IMG/VR virus record: IMGVR_UViG_3300043539_001010
Span: 1-51,423 of that record
DNA from: a virus
Direction: 5' to 3' (one strand)
Length of the DNA: 51,423 nt
Position numbers and translations under genes: made by a program. Shown in pieces: positions 25,851 to 33,303 of the stretch. The stretch's first letter is position 1, and each line of letters starts with the position of its first letter. Below the pieces are notes generated by a model, which was not told the DNA's origin, searched no databases, and saw only the letters and a list, made by a program, of their open reading frames with translations.

Positions 25851-28800
25851 ATGTCTTGGAAAAAACACTTCAAACCAGTTACTATCGACGGCCACGGTTC
25901 TCATAGCCCAATCAGCGGCGGTGGAAGACCAGGCCCAGCTAAAACTAACTACTCTAGCTTCCTACCAGATGTCTACGCTGGTACACCAAACCGCATCGAT
26001 AGATACATGCAATATGATACCATGGACATGGACTCTGAAGTCAATGCCGCTCTCGATATCATCGCAGAATTCTGTACGCAAAAAGATAAAGAAAATGAAA
26101 CACCTTTTCATACCTCATTCCGTGGACAACCTACCTCCACCGAAGTTAAACTCATTAAAGACTGCTTGCAGAAATGGTGCAAACAACAACAATTCGAAAC
26201 TCGTATCTTTAGAATCGTCAGAAATACCTTTAAGTACGGTGACTGCTTCTTCTTAAGAGACCCCGAAACTAAGAAATGGTTGTACGTTGACCCAGTCAAA
26301 GTTAGTAAAATTATCGCAAACGAATCAGAGGGCAAAATCCCCGAACAATACGTTATCAAAGATATTAACTTTAACTTTAAAAACTTAATCGCTGTCACTC
26401 CTCACGGTATCACCAATACCTCACCCAGCGGTACTGCCAGCTATACTTCAGGTGGCAGCCTAGCTAGAGGTATGGTAGGCGATACCGCTAGAGCAACCGG
26501 TACCAGATTCCAAAATGCAATCAATGAAATCGCAGTCGATGCCAAAGACGTTGTTCATATCAGCCTAAGTGAAGGTCTTGATAATAACTTCCCATTTGGT
26601 AATAGCTTACTCGAATCTGTTTTCAAAGTCTATAAACAAAAAGAATTACTAGAGGATGCGGTTATTATCTACCGTGTGCAACGTGCTCCTGAAAGACGTA
26701 TTTTCTATGTGGATGTTGGTAATATGCCTGCACATATGGCGATGGGTTTCGTTGAACGTGTTAAAAACGAGATTCAACAAAGACGGATTCCTAGTAGTAC
26801 TGGTGGGTCGTCTGGTAGTACTGTTGACTCGAGTTACAATCCAATTGCTCAGAATGAAGATTTTTTCCTTCCGAAAACTTGCTTGTCACTTGACACAGCG
26901 ATAAAATTGATGGATAATCGAGTTTTAACCTTACAGGAGATTATCCATGAATATGAAAACGGTATTGAAAATTACGCATACACTGTCAATCAAGAAACAT
27001 TTGACATCGAACAAGGTAAAATTGTTTGGGCAGGAGTTACTCGTATGAACACGCAAGTAGTTGATGTATTGTTTGACAATAATCAAACAGTCCGTTGTAC
27101 CCCTGATCACAGATTCATCATGAGTGATGGTAGCGAAGTTGAAGCAAAAGACCTAAAAGATAATGACGTAGTCATGTCATTATTGAGTGAATTTGTGAAA
27201 ACCCACCACAAAGTTGAATCAGTTAAATGGTTACAAGAGATGATAGACACCGGTGATATCACAATCGAATCGCCAAGTGACAGTCATAACTTCGCAACTG
27301 CAGCTGGTGTGTTTGTTCATAATAGTGAAGGTCGTGGATCTAGTATTGAAACCTTGCCTGGTGGTTGTTTCGCAATGGATACTAAAGTATCGTTATTAGA
27401 TGGTCGTGAACTATCTATCCGTGATATCGAAACAGAACTAAAAGATGGTAAAACTTTATGGTCTTACTCATGCGAACCATTAACTGGTAAAATCGTACCA
27501 GGGTTGATTACTTGGGCTGGTGTTACTCACAAGTCTGCTAAAGTTATGAAAATAACATTAGATAATGGTGAAGAGATTATTGCAACTCCAGATCACAAGT
27601 TTCCGGTATATGAACAAGAGTTCAAACGTGCCCATGAGTTGGTAGTTGGTGATAGTTTAATTCCGTTGTATAGAAAATATGACTACATCAATCCTAGTAA
27701 TGAAGGCAATACTTACGAGAAATTCCATGATAATGTTGATAGAAAATGGAAGTTTACACACCGTGAAGTTGCTGACTATTTCAAAGATGATTTAGTTAAA
27801 TTTGAAGTACATGATCCTTCGATTGGAGTAGATGAACATATTGTTCGTCATCACAAAAACTTCGATCGTTACGATAATTCACCAGAAAACTTGTGCTTCA
27901 TGGGATGGAAAGATCATTCTAAGTATCACAGGGATACGAATGCTGAACGCATGCAACTCCTTAAAGAGAATTATCCTGAAGAATATCAACGTATTTGCAG
28001 TGCTATCAGCGAAGCTCATCTTGCTAGATTTGCCGCGATGGGTGACGAAGACCGTGCTAAAATTGGTGAAAGATCTGCAGAGGCGTGGGCAAGATGCACA
28101 CCAGAAGAATACGATAGTTGGTGTGAAAATATCAGTATTGCGTTGCAAGAGTATTGCTCAAACTTATCTGAAGAAGAACGTGAAGCTAGAGCAGTACAAT
28201 CAAGAGCAGCACGCGTTATTGGTAATCAGAAGTTCAACGAGAAGATGCAAAATGACCCAGTATTTTATGCCCAGGTTGTTGGTAAACGTATGGATCATTG
28301 GACTCCCGAAAATCGTGCTGAACGTGCAGAAGTAACTAGAGTTAATCAAGCGAAATATCAACAGACTGCCAAGTACCACGAAAATATCGAAAAGCAGGTG
28401 GAATCACAAAGCATTAAGTATTCACATGCTATGTTGAAATTCATTATTGGTCTTGTTAAGGGTAAAACAACACATCAAGTTGGATTAACGGATGTAGTCA
28501 ATGCGTTGAACAGTGACCAAGGAATGCTTGATGAATTGTACGAGTTGAACAAAGATAATACTACACCAAACTGGAATGTAGCAAACGGTTATACCGAGTC
28601 TAATGTCAAAACTCTAGTTAAACAATTTGGTTATGAAAAATGGTCTGATTTCCGTAAAAAAGAAAGTGTCCATAATCATACGATTGTAGCCATCGAATAC
28701 TTGGATGATGAAATCGAAGTTGGTACATTGACTATTGATCAGCACGAAAAATACCATAATTATCATACATTTGCGTTAAGTTCTGGTGTATTCGTGTTCA

Positions 28801-29471
28801 ACAGCAATTTGGGTGAAATCACAGATTTACGTTTCTTCACAAACAAACTTTTCCGGGCATTGAGAATCCCAGCAAGTTACTTACCTACTGGTATTGAAGA
28901 AGCCTCGAATACCGTAGCGGATGGAAAAGTGGGAACTGCGTATATCCAAGAGTTTAGATTTAATGAGTATTGTAAACGACTACAGAACTTATTGGTACAG
29001 ACGTTTGATTTGGAGTTTAAACTTTGGTTATATTCTCAAGGTATCAACATTGATAGTAGTTTATTTGAACTGAAGTTTAATGAGCCGCAAAACTTTGCAG
29101 CGTATAGACAAAGTGAGTTGGATACGACACGAGTGAATATCTTTGCGCAGTTACAAGAGATTCCATATTTGAGTAAACGATTTGCAATGAAGCGATTCTT
29201 GGGTATGACACAAGAGGAGATCACAGAGAATGAAGCTATGTGGCGTGAAGAGAACGGACATAAGTTAGAATCATTGGTAGATGGTGCTGGAGAGTTACGT
29301 TCTGCTGGGATTTCGCCAAGTGGAATTGCATCGGATATGAGTTCACAAGACGAGCAGGCACCTGAAGGCATAGGTCAAGGACCAGAAGGTGCGGCTGGTG
29401 GAGTTAATACTACTCCTGGCTCAACCGGTAATGCGGCACCTGGACCCACTGGTGGCCCAATGGGTATGTAA
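25851..29471 (+). CDS. gp20: Portal vertex protein gp20 with two inteins
   Basis: 1206-residue precursor of the portal protein, the dodecameric ring through which DNA is packaged. Portal exteins are residues 1-343, 492-505 and 985-1206 (579 residues after splicing; T4 gp20 is 524). Recognisable extein segments are PDVYAGTPNRIDRYMQYDTMDMDSEVNAALDI, VVHISLSEG, FPFGNSLLESVFKVYKQKELLEDA, YRVQRAPERR and, after splicing, FFLPKT/SEGRGSSIETLPGG/SNLGEITDLRFF...LFRALRIP. Intein 1 is residues 344-491 and intein 2 is 506-984; both begin with Cys and are followed by Ser. The C-terminal 50 residues are Gly/Pro-rich. AGGATTAATCTAA precedes the ATG. Without splicing the portal core would be interrupted, so splicing is presumably required. 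Confidence 0.95.
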   Translation: MSWKKHFKPVTIDGHGSHSPISGGGRPGPAKTNYSSFLPDVYAGTPNRIDRYMQYDTMDMDSEVNAALDIIAEFCTQKDKENETPFHTSFRGQPTSTEVKLIKDCLQKWCKQQQFETRIFRIVRNTFKYGDCFFLRDPETKKWLYVDPVKVSKIIANESEGKIPEQYVIKDINFNFKNLIAVTPHGITNTSPSGTASYTSGGSLARGMVGDTARATGTRFQNAINEIAVDAKDVVHISLSEGLDNNFPFGNSLLESVFKVYKQKELLEDAVIIYRVQRAPERRIFYVDVGNMPAHMAMGFVERVKNEIQQRRIPSSTGGSSGSTVDSSYNPIAQNEDFFLPKTCLSLDTAIKLMDNRVLTLQEIIHEYENGIENYAYTVNQETFDIEQGKIVWAGVTRMNTQVVDVLFDNNQTVRCTPDHRFIMSDGSEVEAKDLKDNDVVMSLLSEFVKTHHKVESVKWLQEMIDTGDITIESPSDSHNFATAAGVFVHNSEGRGSSIETLPGGCFAMDTKVSLLDGRELSIRDIETELKDGKTLWSYSCEPLTGKIVPGLITWAGVTHKSAKVMKITLDNGEEIIATPDHKFPVYEQEFKRAHELVVGDSLIPLYRKYDYINPSNEGNTYEKFHDNVDRKWKFTHREVADYFKDDLVKFEVHDPSIGVDEHIVRHHKNFDRYDNSPENLCFMGWKDHSKYHRDTNAERMQLLKENYPEEYQRICSAISEAHLARFAAMGDEDRAKIGERSAEAWARCTPEEYDSWCENISIALQEYCSNLSEEEREARAVQSRAARVIGNQKFNEKMQNDPVFYAQVVGKRMDHWTPENRAERAEVTRVNQAKYQQTAKYHENIEKQVESQSIKYSHAMLKFIIGLVKGKTTHQVGLTDVVNALNSDQGMLDELYELNKDNTTPNWNVANGYTESNVKTLVKQFGYEKWSDFRKKESVHNHTIVAIEYLDDEIEVGTLTIDQHEKYHNYHTFALSSGVFVFNSNLGEITDLRFFTNKLFRALRIPASYLPTGIEEASNTVADGKVGTAYIQEFRFNEYCKRLQNLLVQTFDLEFKLWLYSQGINIDSSLFELKFNEPQNFAAYRQSELDTTRVNIFAQLQEIPYLSKRFAMKRFLGMTQEEITENEAMWREENGHKLESLVDGAGELRSAGISPSGIASDMSSQDEQAPEGIGQGPEGAAGGVNTTPGSTGNAAPGPTGGPMGM
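26880..27323 (+). mobile_element. Mini-intein 1 in gp20
   Basis: 148 residues (344-491). It starts CLSLDTAIKLMDNR (block A), has VRCTPDHRFIMSDG (block B with the TxxH motif) and AKDLKDNDVVM, and ends NFATAAGVFVHN (blocks F and G) before Ser492. There is no endonuclease domain, so it cannot home by itself. It interrupts the FFLPKT/SEGRG portal segment. Excision is in frame. Confidence 0.92.
27366..28802 (+). mobile_element. Large intein 2 with HNH endonuclease in gp20
   Basis: 479 residues (506-984). Block A is CFAMDTKVSLLDGREL and block B is IIATPDHKFPVY. An HNH nuclease lies at about 659-695 (VDEHIVRHHKNF...NSPENLCFMGWKDHSKYH), and residues 705-860 contain Ala/Glu/Arg-rich helices like NUMOD3 DNA-binding repeats. 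The C-terminus is YHTFALSSGVFVFN before Ser985. The usual penultimate His is Phe here; several inteins splice without it. It lies only 14 residues after intein 1. Confidence 0.92.
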
Positions 29472-29477
29472 GCGTAG

Positions 29478-29485
29478 TATAAATA
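29478..29485 (+). promoter_or_regulatory. Consensus late promoter right before a terminator
   Basis: TATAAATA in the gap after gp20. The next strong element downstream is a terminator at 29500-29546, so transcripts would be about 50 nt long unless read through. Confidence 0.55.
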
Positions 29486-29499
29486 AGTTTGAATGTTTT

Positions 29500-29546
29500 G
29501 CCCCTGTTTTCCTAGTAATGTTTATTAGGATTCGGGGGTTTTTTAT
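29500..29546 (+). terminator. Intrinsic terminator after gp20
   Basis: Two-part stem: CCCC/GGGG outside and CCTAGTAA/TTATTAGG inside, followed by a run of T. It closes the tape measure-portal unit. Confidence 0.8.
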
Positions 29547-29565
29547 TGGAAGTTGTTTTGTCATT

Positions 29566-29588
29566 GGCTCGCACCTAGCGGTGCTCGC
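29566..29588 (-). repeat. GCGA-N5-GNTA-N5'-GAGCC hairpin 2
   Basis: Minus orientation. Stem GCACC/GGTGC, loop GCTA; both flanks are intact. It is the only inverted full-length member and lies just after the gp20 terminator. Confidence 0.85.
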
Positions 29589-29639
29589 GACTATAACAGA
29601 GTAATGATAAGGTGTGCTCTTGAAATTAATAGGTAATTT

Positions 29640-29662
29640 GCGAGGCGTGATAACGCCGAGCC
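29640..29662 (+). repeat. GCGA-N5-GNTA-N5'-GAGCC hairpin 3
   Basis: Stem GGCGT/ACGCC, loop GATA. All five pairs are kept although the arms differ from the GCACC type. Confidence 0.88.
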
Positions 29663-29675
29663 AACTGATGATTAA

Positions 29676-29704
29676 TTGACATATAAATGCATCCATGTTA
29701 TAAT
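29676..29704 (+). promoter_or_regulatory. Consensus sigma70 promoter
   Basis: TTGACA, 17-bp spacer, TATAAT: a perfect consensus promoter 33 bases before the ATG at 29738. Confidence 0.88.
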
Positions 29705-29737
29705 TGAATTTTAAAAACCATAAAAACGAGGTGTAAA

Positions 29738-30145
29738 ATGACAACAACCAACCAAATCGTGTATGCAGTTAATGTAGTTTGCAGTGATGGCCTAATAGAA
29801 CTTGAGTTATTCACTGATAAGGAACAAGCATTAGCATATAGTGATGAAATGGAGAAATTATATGATTCGTCTTGTACTCTTCCTAATTTGCATATTGGTT
29901 TTTGGGAAAGAACCATTGACCAAGTAAATCCTACTGGTAGATTGATTCAAGTAAATCCAAATACCGGGTTTAAACCAATCATCGGTGGAGTTAAGGATGG
30001 TGATGATTATAAAGATAATGTCACTATTGATTGCACCGAGGTTGACGGTAGACGACAATGGTCTGTCAATGTTCTTGGTGATCACACCGCTGAAGAACTT
30101 AAGAACATAATTGAAACTTTAAGCACCCGTACTGGTATTTGCTAG
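29738..30145 (+). CDS. Hypothetical early protein
   Basis: 135-residue protein, not recognised. It begins MTTTNQIVYAVNVVCSDGLIELELFTDKEQALAYSDEMEKLY, a strand-turn-helix start common in small phage proteins, and its C-terminus is WSVNVLGDHTAEELKNIIETLS. A perfect sigma70 promoter at 29676-29704 and an AGGTG ribosome binding site support an expressed early gene. It is monocistronic, closed by a terminator at 30161-30183. Confidence 0.75.
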   Translation: MTTTNQIVYAVNVVCSDGLIELELFTDKEQALAYSDEMEKLYDSSCTLPNLHIGFWERTIDQVNPTGRLIQVNPNTGFKPIIGGVKDGDDYKDNVTIDCTEVDGRRQWSVNVLGDHTAEELKNIIETLSTRTGIC

Positions 30146-30160
30146 TGGCATAAGTAACAG

Positions 30161-30183
30161 AGGGCTACTCAGGTAGCCCTTTT
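30161..30183 (+). terminator. Intrinsic terminator
   Basis: AGGGCTAC / GTAGCCCT stem with loop TCAG, followed by TTTC. Confidence 0.85.
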
Positions 30184-30217
30184 CGTTTGAACTAAAAGAT
30201 AATCGATAATTACTTTA

Positions 30218-30240
30218 GCGAGCACCGTTAGGTGCGAGCC
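30218..30240 (+). repeat. GCGA-N5-GNTA-N5'-GAGCC hairpin 4
   Basis: Stem GCACC/GGTGC, loop GTTA. It lies between a CTAAAAGATAAT copy (30192-30203) and the late promoter at 30254. Confidence 0.88.
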
Positions 30241-30253
30241 AACAAAAGCCAAC

Positions 30254-30262
30254 CAATAAATA
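30254..30262 (+). promoter_or_regulatory. Late promoter
   Basis: AATAAATAC, 29 bases before the ATG at 30291. Confidence 0.6.
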
Positions 30263-30290
30263 CAGCAACTAGACAAAGGCAGGTATAGCT

Positions 30291-31439
30291 ATGAGAATAA
30301 GTGAATTGATAGAAGCAAGGAAAAATCCAGATAAGAATCCAAAAATATCAGTATGGGACTATGTGAATGCTGAATTACCAAAAGCGGATGAAATCGCAGA
30401 TGTTAGTAATATGTTTGTTAGTTTCACCACTATCGATAAGTTGGGTATCAACCCAAACTCAACATATAATACACCACTAGGTATATACGCATATCCAGGC
30501 GAATATGTGCAATACAAAGCACGTTACAATACAAATGATTTACCGTTTGCTGGCGGTAGCGAATATGCTAATGTATTCAAAGTAACTGGTAATATCGTCA
30601 ACCTAAGTGAACTAACATCGGCTGACGAATTGAAGTATCACCAACAACTCAGCGAAGTATATGCAACTGCAGTGAAACCCCTTGGTGTGTCATGGAAAAC
30701 TGCAGTGGATACTGTATACGATTTGATAATTGAATCGGACAACAAAGCAAGGGTAAAATCACCGGGTGGAAAACTGTGGTATATAACGATGAAACTTACA
30801 ACATTACCGACAAGATCGGTGACATATGCTTGGAATACCAAACCGCATATTGCTTGGAATTCACTTTTTCGTCGAATTGGTATCGATGGTTGTATTGATA
30901 ACGGGGATTCGATTATTCACCCAGTAGAACCAACCCAAGCCGTATTTTTTTCAAAAACCGTAATCAAAAACAACGTTAGATTACTCAATAAGTGGACAAC
31001 TGCATCGATTAATATGGGAACTGCTAGAGGTATGTCGGCCCAGCATGCAATTGGTAAACTAGCAAAGATGACCGATCAAGAACTCGAAGACTACGTGAAA
31101 TCTGTTACACATGGTATCAAGTATGTTAAACAACCAACTGAAGAACTACAATTGGCTGCGGTTGGTAGTAATGCTAATTCTATCCAACACATCAAAAATC
31201 CAACTGAACGAGTTCAACTATTGGCGATTACTAAAGTACCTTCGACTATAAAATACATCACAAACCCAAGTGAAGCCATCCAATTTGCCGCTGTTGCCAA
31301 AGCAGCAATATCAATACAGCATATTGACAATCCAACTGAAAAGGTTCAAAGATTAGCGATTAAGCAAGAGGGTAATGCTATGATTTACTACATCAAAAAC
31401 CCACACCCGAATGTGTTAAAACTAGTTGGGAAAGTGTGA
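30291..31439 (+). CDS. Conserved phage protein with C-terminal DUF4116-like repeats
   Basis: 382-residue protein. The N-terminal region has MRISELIEARKNP, SVWDYVNAELPKAD, MFVSFTTIDKLGINPNSTYNTPLGIYAYPGEYV (about 45-77) and a Trp/Arg-rich middle; this pattern recurs in hypothetical proteins of large myoviruses. Residues about 275-380 hold four to five repeats of about 24 residues, each like 'IQHIKNPTERVQLLAI', resembling DUF4116 repeats (also in the proteins at 41517 and 42382). The function is unknown. The late promoter at 30254-30262 and AGG-type site suggest late expression. Confidence 0.8.
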   Translation: MRISELIEARKNPDKNPKISVWDYVNAELPKADEIADVSNMFVSFTTIDKLGINPNSTYNTPLGIYAYPGEYVQYKARYNTNDLPFAGGSEYANVFKVTGNIVNLSELTSADELKYHQQLSEVYATAVKPLGVSWKTAVDTVYDLIIESDNKARVKSPGGKLWYITMKLTTLPTRSVTYAWNTKPHIAWNSLFRRIGIDGCIDNGDSIIHPVEPTQAVFFSKTVIKNNVRLLNKWTTASINMGTARGMSAQHAIGKLAKMTDQELEDYVKSVTHGIKYVKQPTEELQLAAVGSNANSIQHIKNPTERVQLLAITKVPSTIKYITNPSEAIQFAAVAKAAISIQHIDNPTEKVQRLAIKQEGNAMIYYIKNPHPNVLKLVGKV

Positions 31440-31448
31440 GTTTTTGGT

Positions 31449-31473
31449 AAGGGCTACTCAGGTAGTCCTTTTC
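31449..31473 (+). terminator. Intrinsic terminator
   Basis: AAGGGCTAC / GTAGTCCTT stem (one mismatch) followed by TTCTTT. It is a sister of the terminator at 30161. Confidence 0.75.
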
Positions 31474-31502
31474 TTTACCTAAAAGATAACTGAAATTAGG
31501 TT

Positions 31503-31525
31503 GCGAGCCGCGTTAGCGGCGAGCC
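31503..31525 (+). repeat. GCGA-N5-GNTA-N5'-GAGCC hairpin 5
   Basis: Stem GCCGC/GCGGC, loop GTTA. It lies 15 bp upstream of a sigma70 -35 box. Confidence 0.88.
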
Positions 31526-31540
31526 ATTAATACAAAACAC

Positions 31541-31568
31541 TTGACATCCTCTAATATCCCGCTATAAT
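31541..31568 (+). promoter_or_regulatory. Consensus sigma70 promoter of the DUF1566 array
   Basis: TTGACA, 16-bp spacer, TATAAT, closely similar to the promoter at 15552. It precedes the gene at 31600. Confidence 0.88.
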
Positions 31569-31599
31569 ACCCCTAACTTAATCAACCGGAGTAAAACAA

Positions 31600-31902
31600 A
31601 TGGCAGAATTCACAATCAAGTTTAGACCCGAGGATTACTTCCCACCTAGAGGGATGAAGAATCGACCACGCTCGCAATCGCTATGGTCTAAGGATTATGG
31701 CGTGTACTGGTACATACAACCCTATGAAGAGTTTAATCATAAACTATATAGAAAGTTGTTCTATCTAGGCAATTTTGCACCGTTACCTGTACAACGCAAG
31801 TGGGAGCCAGTGTATAACAAATTCATGAATAGACATGCCCCGTATTTTGTGCGATCGGTTTGCAAACGCTGGAGTAGAAAATATACTGGAAAGTTCTTCT
31901 AA
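31600..31902 (+). CDS. Hypothetical basic early protein
   Basis: 100-residue protein rich in Arg, Lys, Tyr, Trp and Phe (MAEFTIKFRPEDYFPPRGMKNRPRSQSLW..., ending CKRWSRKYTGKFF). It has no recognised domain, and its strong positive charge would fit nucleic-acid contact, which is speculation. CCGGAG precedes the ATG and a consensus promoter lies 32 bases upstream. It is the first gene of the early unit that continues through the DUF1566 array to the terminator at 33976. The stop overlaps a CTAAAAGATAAT motif. Confidence 0.72.
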   Translation: MAEFTIKFRPEDYFPPRGMKNRPRSQSLWSKDYGVYWYIQPYEEFNHKLYRKLFYLGNFAPLPVQRKWEPVYNKFMNRHAPYFVRSVCKRWSRKYTGKFF

Positions 31903-31949
31903 AAGATAATTGAATCGCAGTTCAACCATGATCTTCAATAGGTAACCCA

Positions 31950-32240
31950 ATGAACTTTCAAATAGCACCTAAATCAACCGAGATTCAAACCAACTGGTTT
32001 GATGCCAGATTTTATTGTTTCTCCCTTAATGTAAATGGAAAATCTGGTTGGAGATTACCTAACATAGATGAATTAAATGAGATATACCTTTCAGAAAATG
32101 ATTTTGAAAAACGTTGGTATTGGTCCTCTACTGAGGATAGTGGCAACGACGCCTGGAGTCAGTATATGTCAAATGGCAGCCAGTACGGCGGCAATAAGAG
32201 CTTCGGCGGCACCTACGTTAGAGCCATCAGATCAATATAA
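31950..32240 (+). CDS. DUF1566-like mini-protein C, DGR-type variable end
   Basis: 96-residue paralogue: MNFQIAPKSTEIQTNWFDARFYCFSLN, GKSGWRLPNIDELNEIY, FEKRWYWSSTE, then a variable part and the constant end TYVRAIRSI. The coding strand of the variable part is dominated by C-ending codons (GGC, AAC, GAC, AGC, TAC, ACC), whereas the rest of the gene prefers A/T endings. It is nearly identical to protein F outside the variable positions. Six bases after the stop region lies a 23-bp hairpin (32246-32268). An AGGTAA site precedes the ATG. Confidence 0.85.
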   Translation: MNFQIAPKSTEIQTNWFDARFYCFSLNVNGKSGWRLPNIDELNEIYLSENDFEKRWYWSSTEDSGNDAWSQYMSNGSQYGGNKSFGGTYVRAIRSI

Positions 32241-32245
32241 TAGAA

Positions 32246-32268
32246 GCGAGCACCGCTAGGTGCGAGCC
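32246..32268 (+). repeat. GCGA-N5-GNTA-N5'-GAGCC hairpin 6
   Basis: Stem GCACC/GGTGC, loop GCTA, beginning 6 bp after the stop of mini-protein C. Confidence 0.9.
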
Positions 32269-32282
32269 AATAGGAAAAACAA

Positions 32283-32606
32283 ATGATTGAAATAGCACCT
32301 AAAGAATACGAAGCGCCTCTACAATTCCAAGAAGCAAAACTATATTGCTTTTCACTTAATATTGATGGTAAAATAGGTTGGAGATTACCTACTATTGAAG
32401 AGTTGGAAAACATCTATACCTGTGTGAATGATTTTATGAAAAACGGGTGGTATTGGTCATCGACTGAAGTTGAAAACGGGGTTTGGTTTAAATCATTTAG
32501 TCGATACCCGAAAAACGGACCAACTGGATGGAAAGATATCATCTATTTTACCGAATTTCATACAAATGTAAACTCCTGTTTAGTCAGACCAGTGAGAGAC
32601 CTATGA
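32283..32606 (+). CDS. DUF1566-like mini-protein D
   Basis: 107-residue paralogue: MIEIAPKEYEAPLQFQEAKLYCFSLNIDGKIGWRLPTIEELENIY, WYWSSTEVENGVWFKSF and a longer variable segment, ending CLVRPVRDL. The variable part has normal AT-rich codons, unlike proteins A, C and F. An AGGAAAAAC site precedes the ATG. The stop overlaps the start of the next gene (ATGA). Confidence 0.82.
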   Translation: MIEIAPKEYEAPLQFQEAKLYCFSLNIDGKIGWRLPTIEELENIYTCVNDFMKNGWYWSSTEVENGVWFKSFSRYPKNGPTGWKDIIYFTEFHTNVNSCLVRPVRDL

Positions 32607-32944
32607 CTTATTTTTCAACAAAACTTTACCCGCCAACTCCACGATTACCATGTCAACTGTCGGATTCTATGTATTGGAAGAAAATGAGTTGGGAAGAAGC
32701 CAAGATGTATTGCTTTTCTCTTAATGACAGGGGTATAATTGGATGGAGATTACCTACGTTATTTGAGTTGAACAGTATTATATTACTAGTATCATCCCCA
32801 TTAGACTATGAATTTGAGATTTGGTCAGAAGAAAATGGACAGGACATTGCTTGGTTTATGTCTAGTCGGAATAGTCAGAGATTGGCAAGCAAGTATATGG
32901 ATGATATTTACTGTATCCCAGTTCGAGATCTAAAAGATGATTAA
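32603..32944 (+). CDS. DUF1566-like mini-protein E (diverged)
   Basis: 113-residue paralogue with a longer N-terminus (MTYFSTKLYPPTPRLPCQLSDSMYWKKMSWEEAKMYCFSLN), GIIGWRLPTLFELNSI, a degenerate WSEENGQDIAWF in place of WSST, and the end CIPVRDLKDD. The start ATG overlaps the previous stop; the frame is open further upstream but that part lies inside the preceding gene. The last codons contain the CTAAAAGATGAT form of the 12-bp word. Confidence 0.8.
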   Translation: MTYFSTKLYPPTPRLPCQLSDSMYWKKMSWEEAKMYCFSLNDRGIIGWRLPTLFELNSIILLVSSPLDYEFEIWSEENGQDIAWFMSSRNSQRLASKYMDDIYCIPVRDLKDD

Positions 32945-32964
32945 TACCACTGAGAAAAACCAAA

Positions 32965-33261
32965 ATGAACTTTGAAATAGCACCAAAATCAACCGAAATA
33001 CTCGCCACATGGAATGATGCCCGTTTGTATTGTTTCTCTCTTATTATTGATGATAAAACTGGATGGAGATTACCCACTAAAGATGAATTAAACGAAATAC
33101 ACGAATCAGAAAATGATTTTGAAAAACGTTGGTATTGGTCTTCTACTGAGTATAATGGCAACAGCGGCATCTATAGTCAGAATATGAATGGTGGCATCCA
33201 GGGCTACGGTGGCGATAAGAACTACGCCGTCGCCTACGTTAGAGCCATCAGGTCAATATAA
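32965..33261 (+). CDS. DUF1566-like mini-protein F, DGR-type variable end
   Basis: 98-residue close relative of protein C: MNFEIAPKSTEILATWNDARLYCFSL, KTGWRLPTKDELNEI, FEKRWYWSSTEYNGN, a variable part, and AYVRAIRSI. The 3' 28 bases up to the stop region match protein C almost base for base, while the block 33220-33234 differs from C only at codon positions 1 and 2. A full-length hairpin starts 5 bp after the stop. The ribosome binding site is weak (AGAAAAACCAAA). Confidence 0.85.
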   Translation: MNFEIAPKSTEILATWNDARLYCFSLIIDDKTGWRLPTKDELNEIHESENDFEKRWYWSSTEYNGNSGIYSQNMNGGIQGYGGDKNYAVAYVRAIRSI

Positions 33262-33265
33262 TATC

Positions 33266-33288
33266 GCGAGCACCGCTAGGTGCGAGCC
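33266..33288 (+). repeat. GCGA-N5-GNTA-N5'-GAGCC hairpin 7
   Basis: Stem GCACC/GGTGC, loop GCTA, beginning 5 bp after the stop of mini-protein F, the same placement as hairpin 6. Confidence 0.9.
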
Positions 33289-33303
33289 AATAAGGAAAAT
33301 CAA

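Noticed and set aside
27832-28335. 167-residue plus-strand frame inside gp20
   Set aside because: It lies entirely within intein 2 in another frame, with no ribosome binding site and no recognisable domain.
26880-28802. Group I intron in gp20 instead of inteins
   Set aside because: The reading frame stays open throughout and shows intein blocks A, B, F and G at both insertions, so these are protein-level elements.
33280-33303. Upstream start for mini-protein G inside the hairpin element
   Set aside because: The GTG lies within the conserved hairpin and lacks a ribosome binding site; ATG 33304 is well placed after AAGGAAAA.
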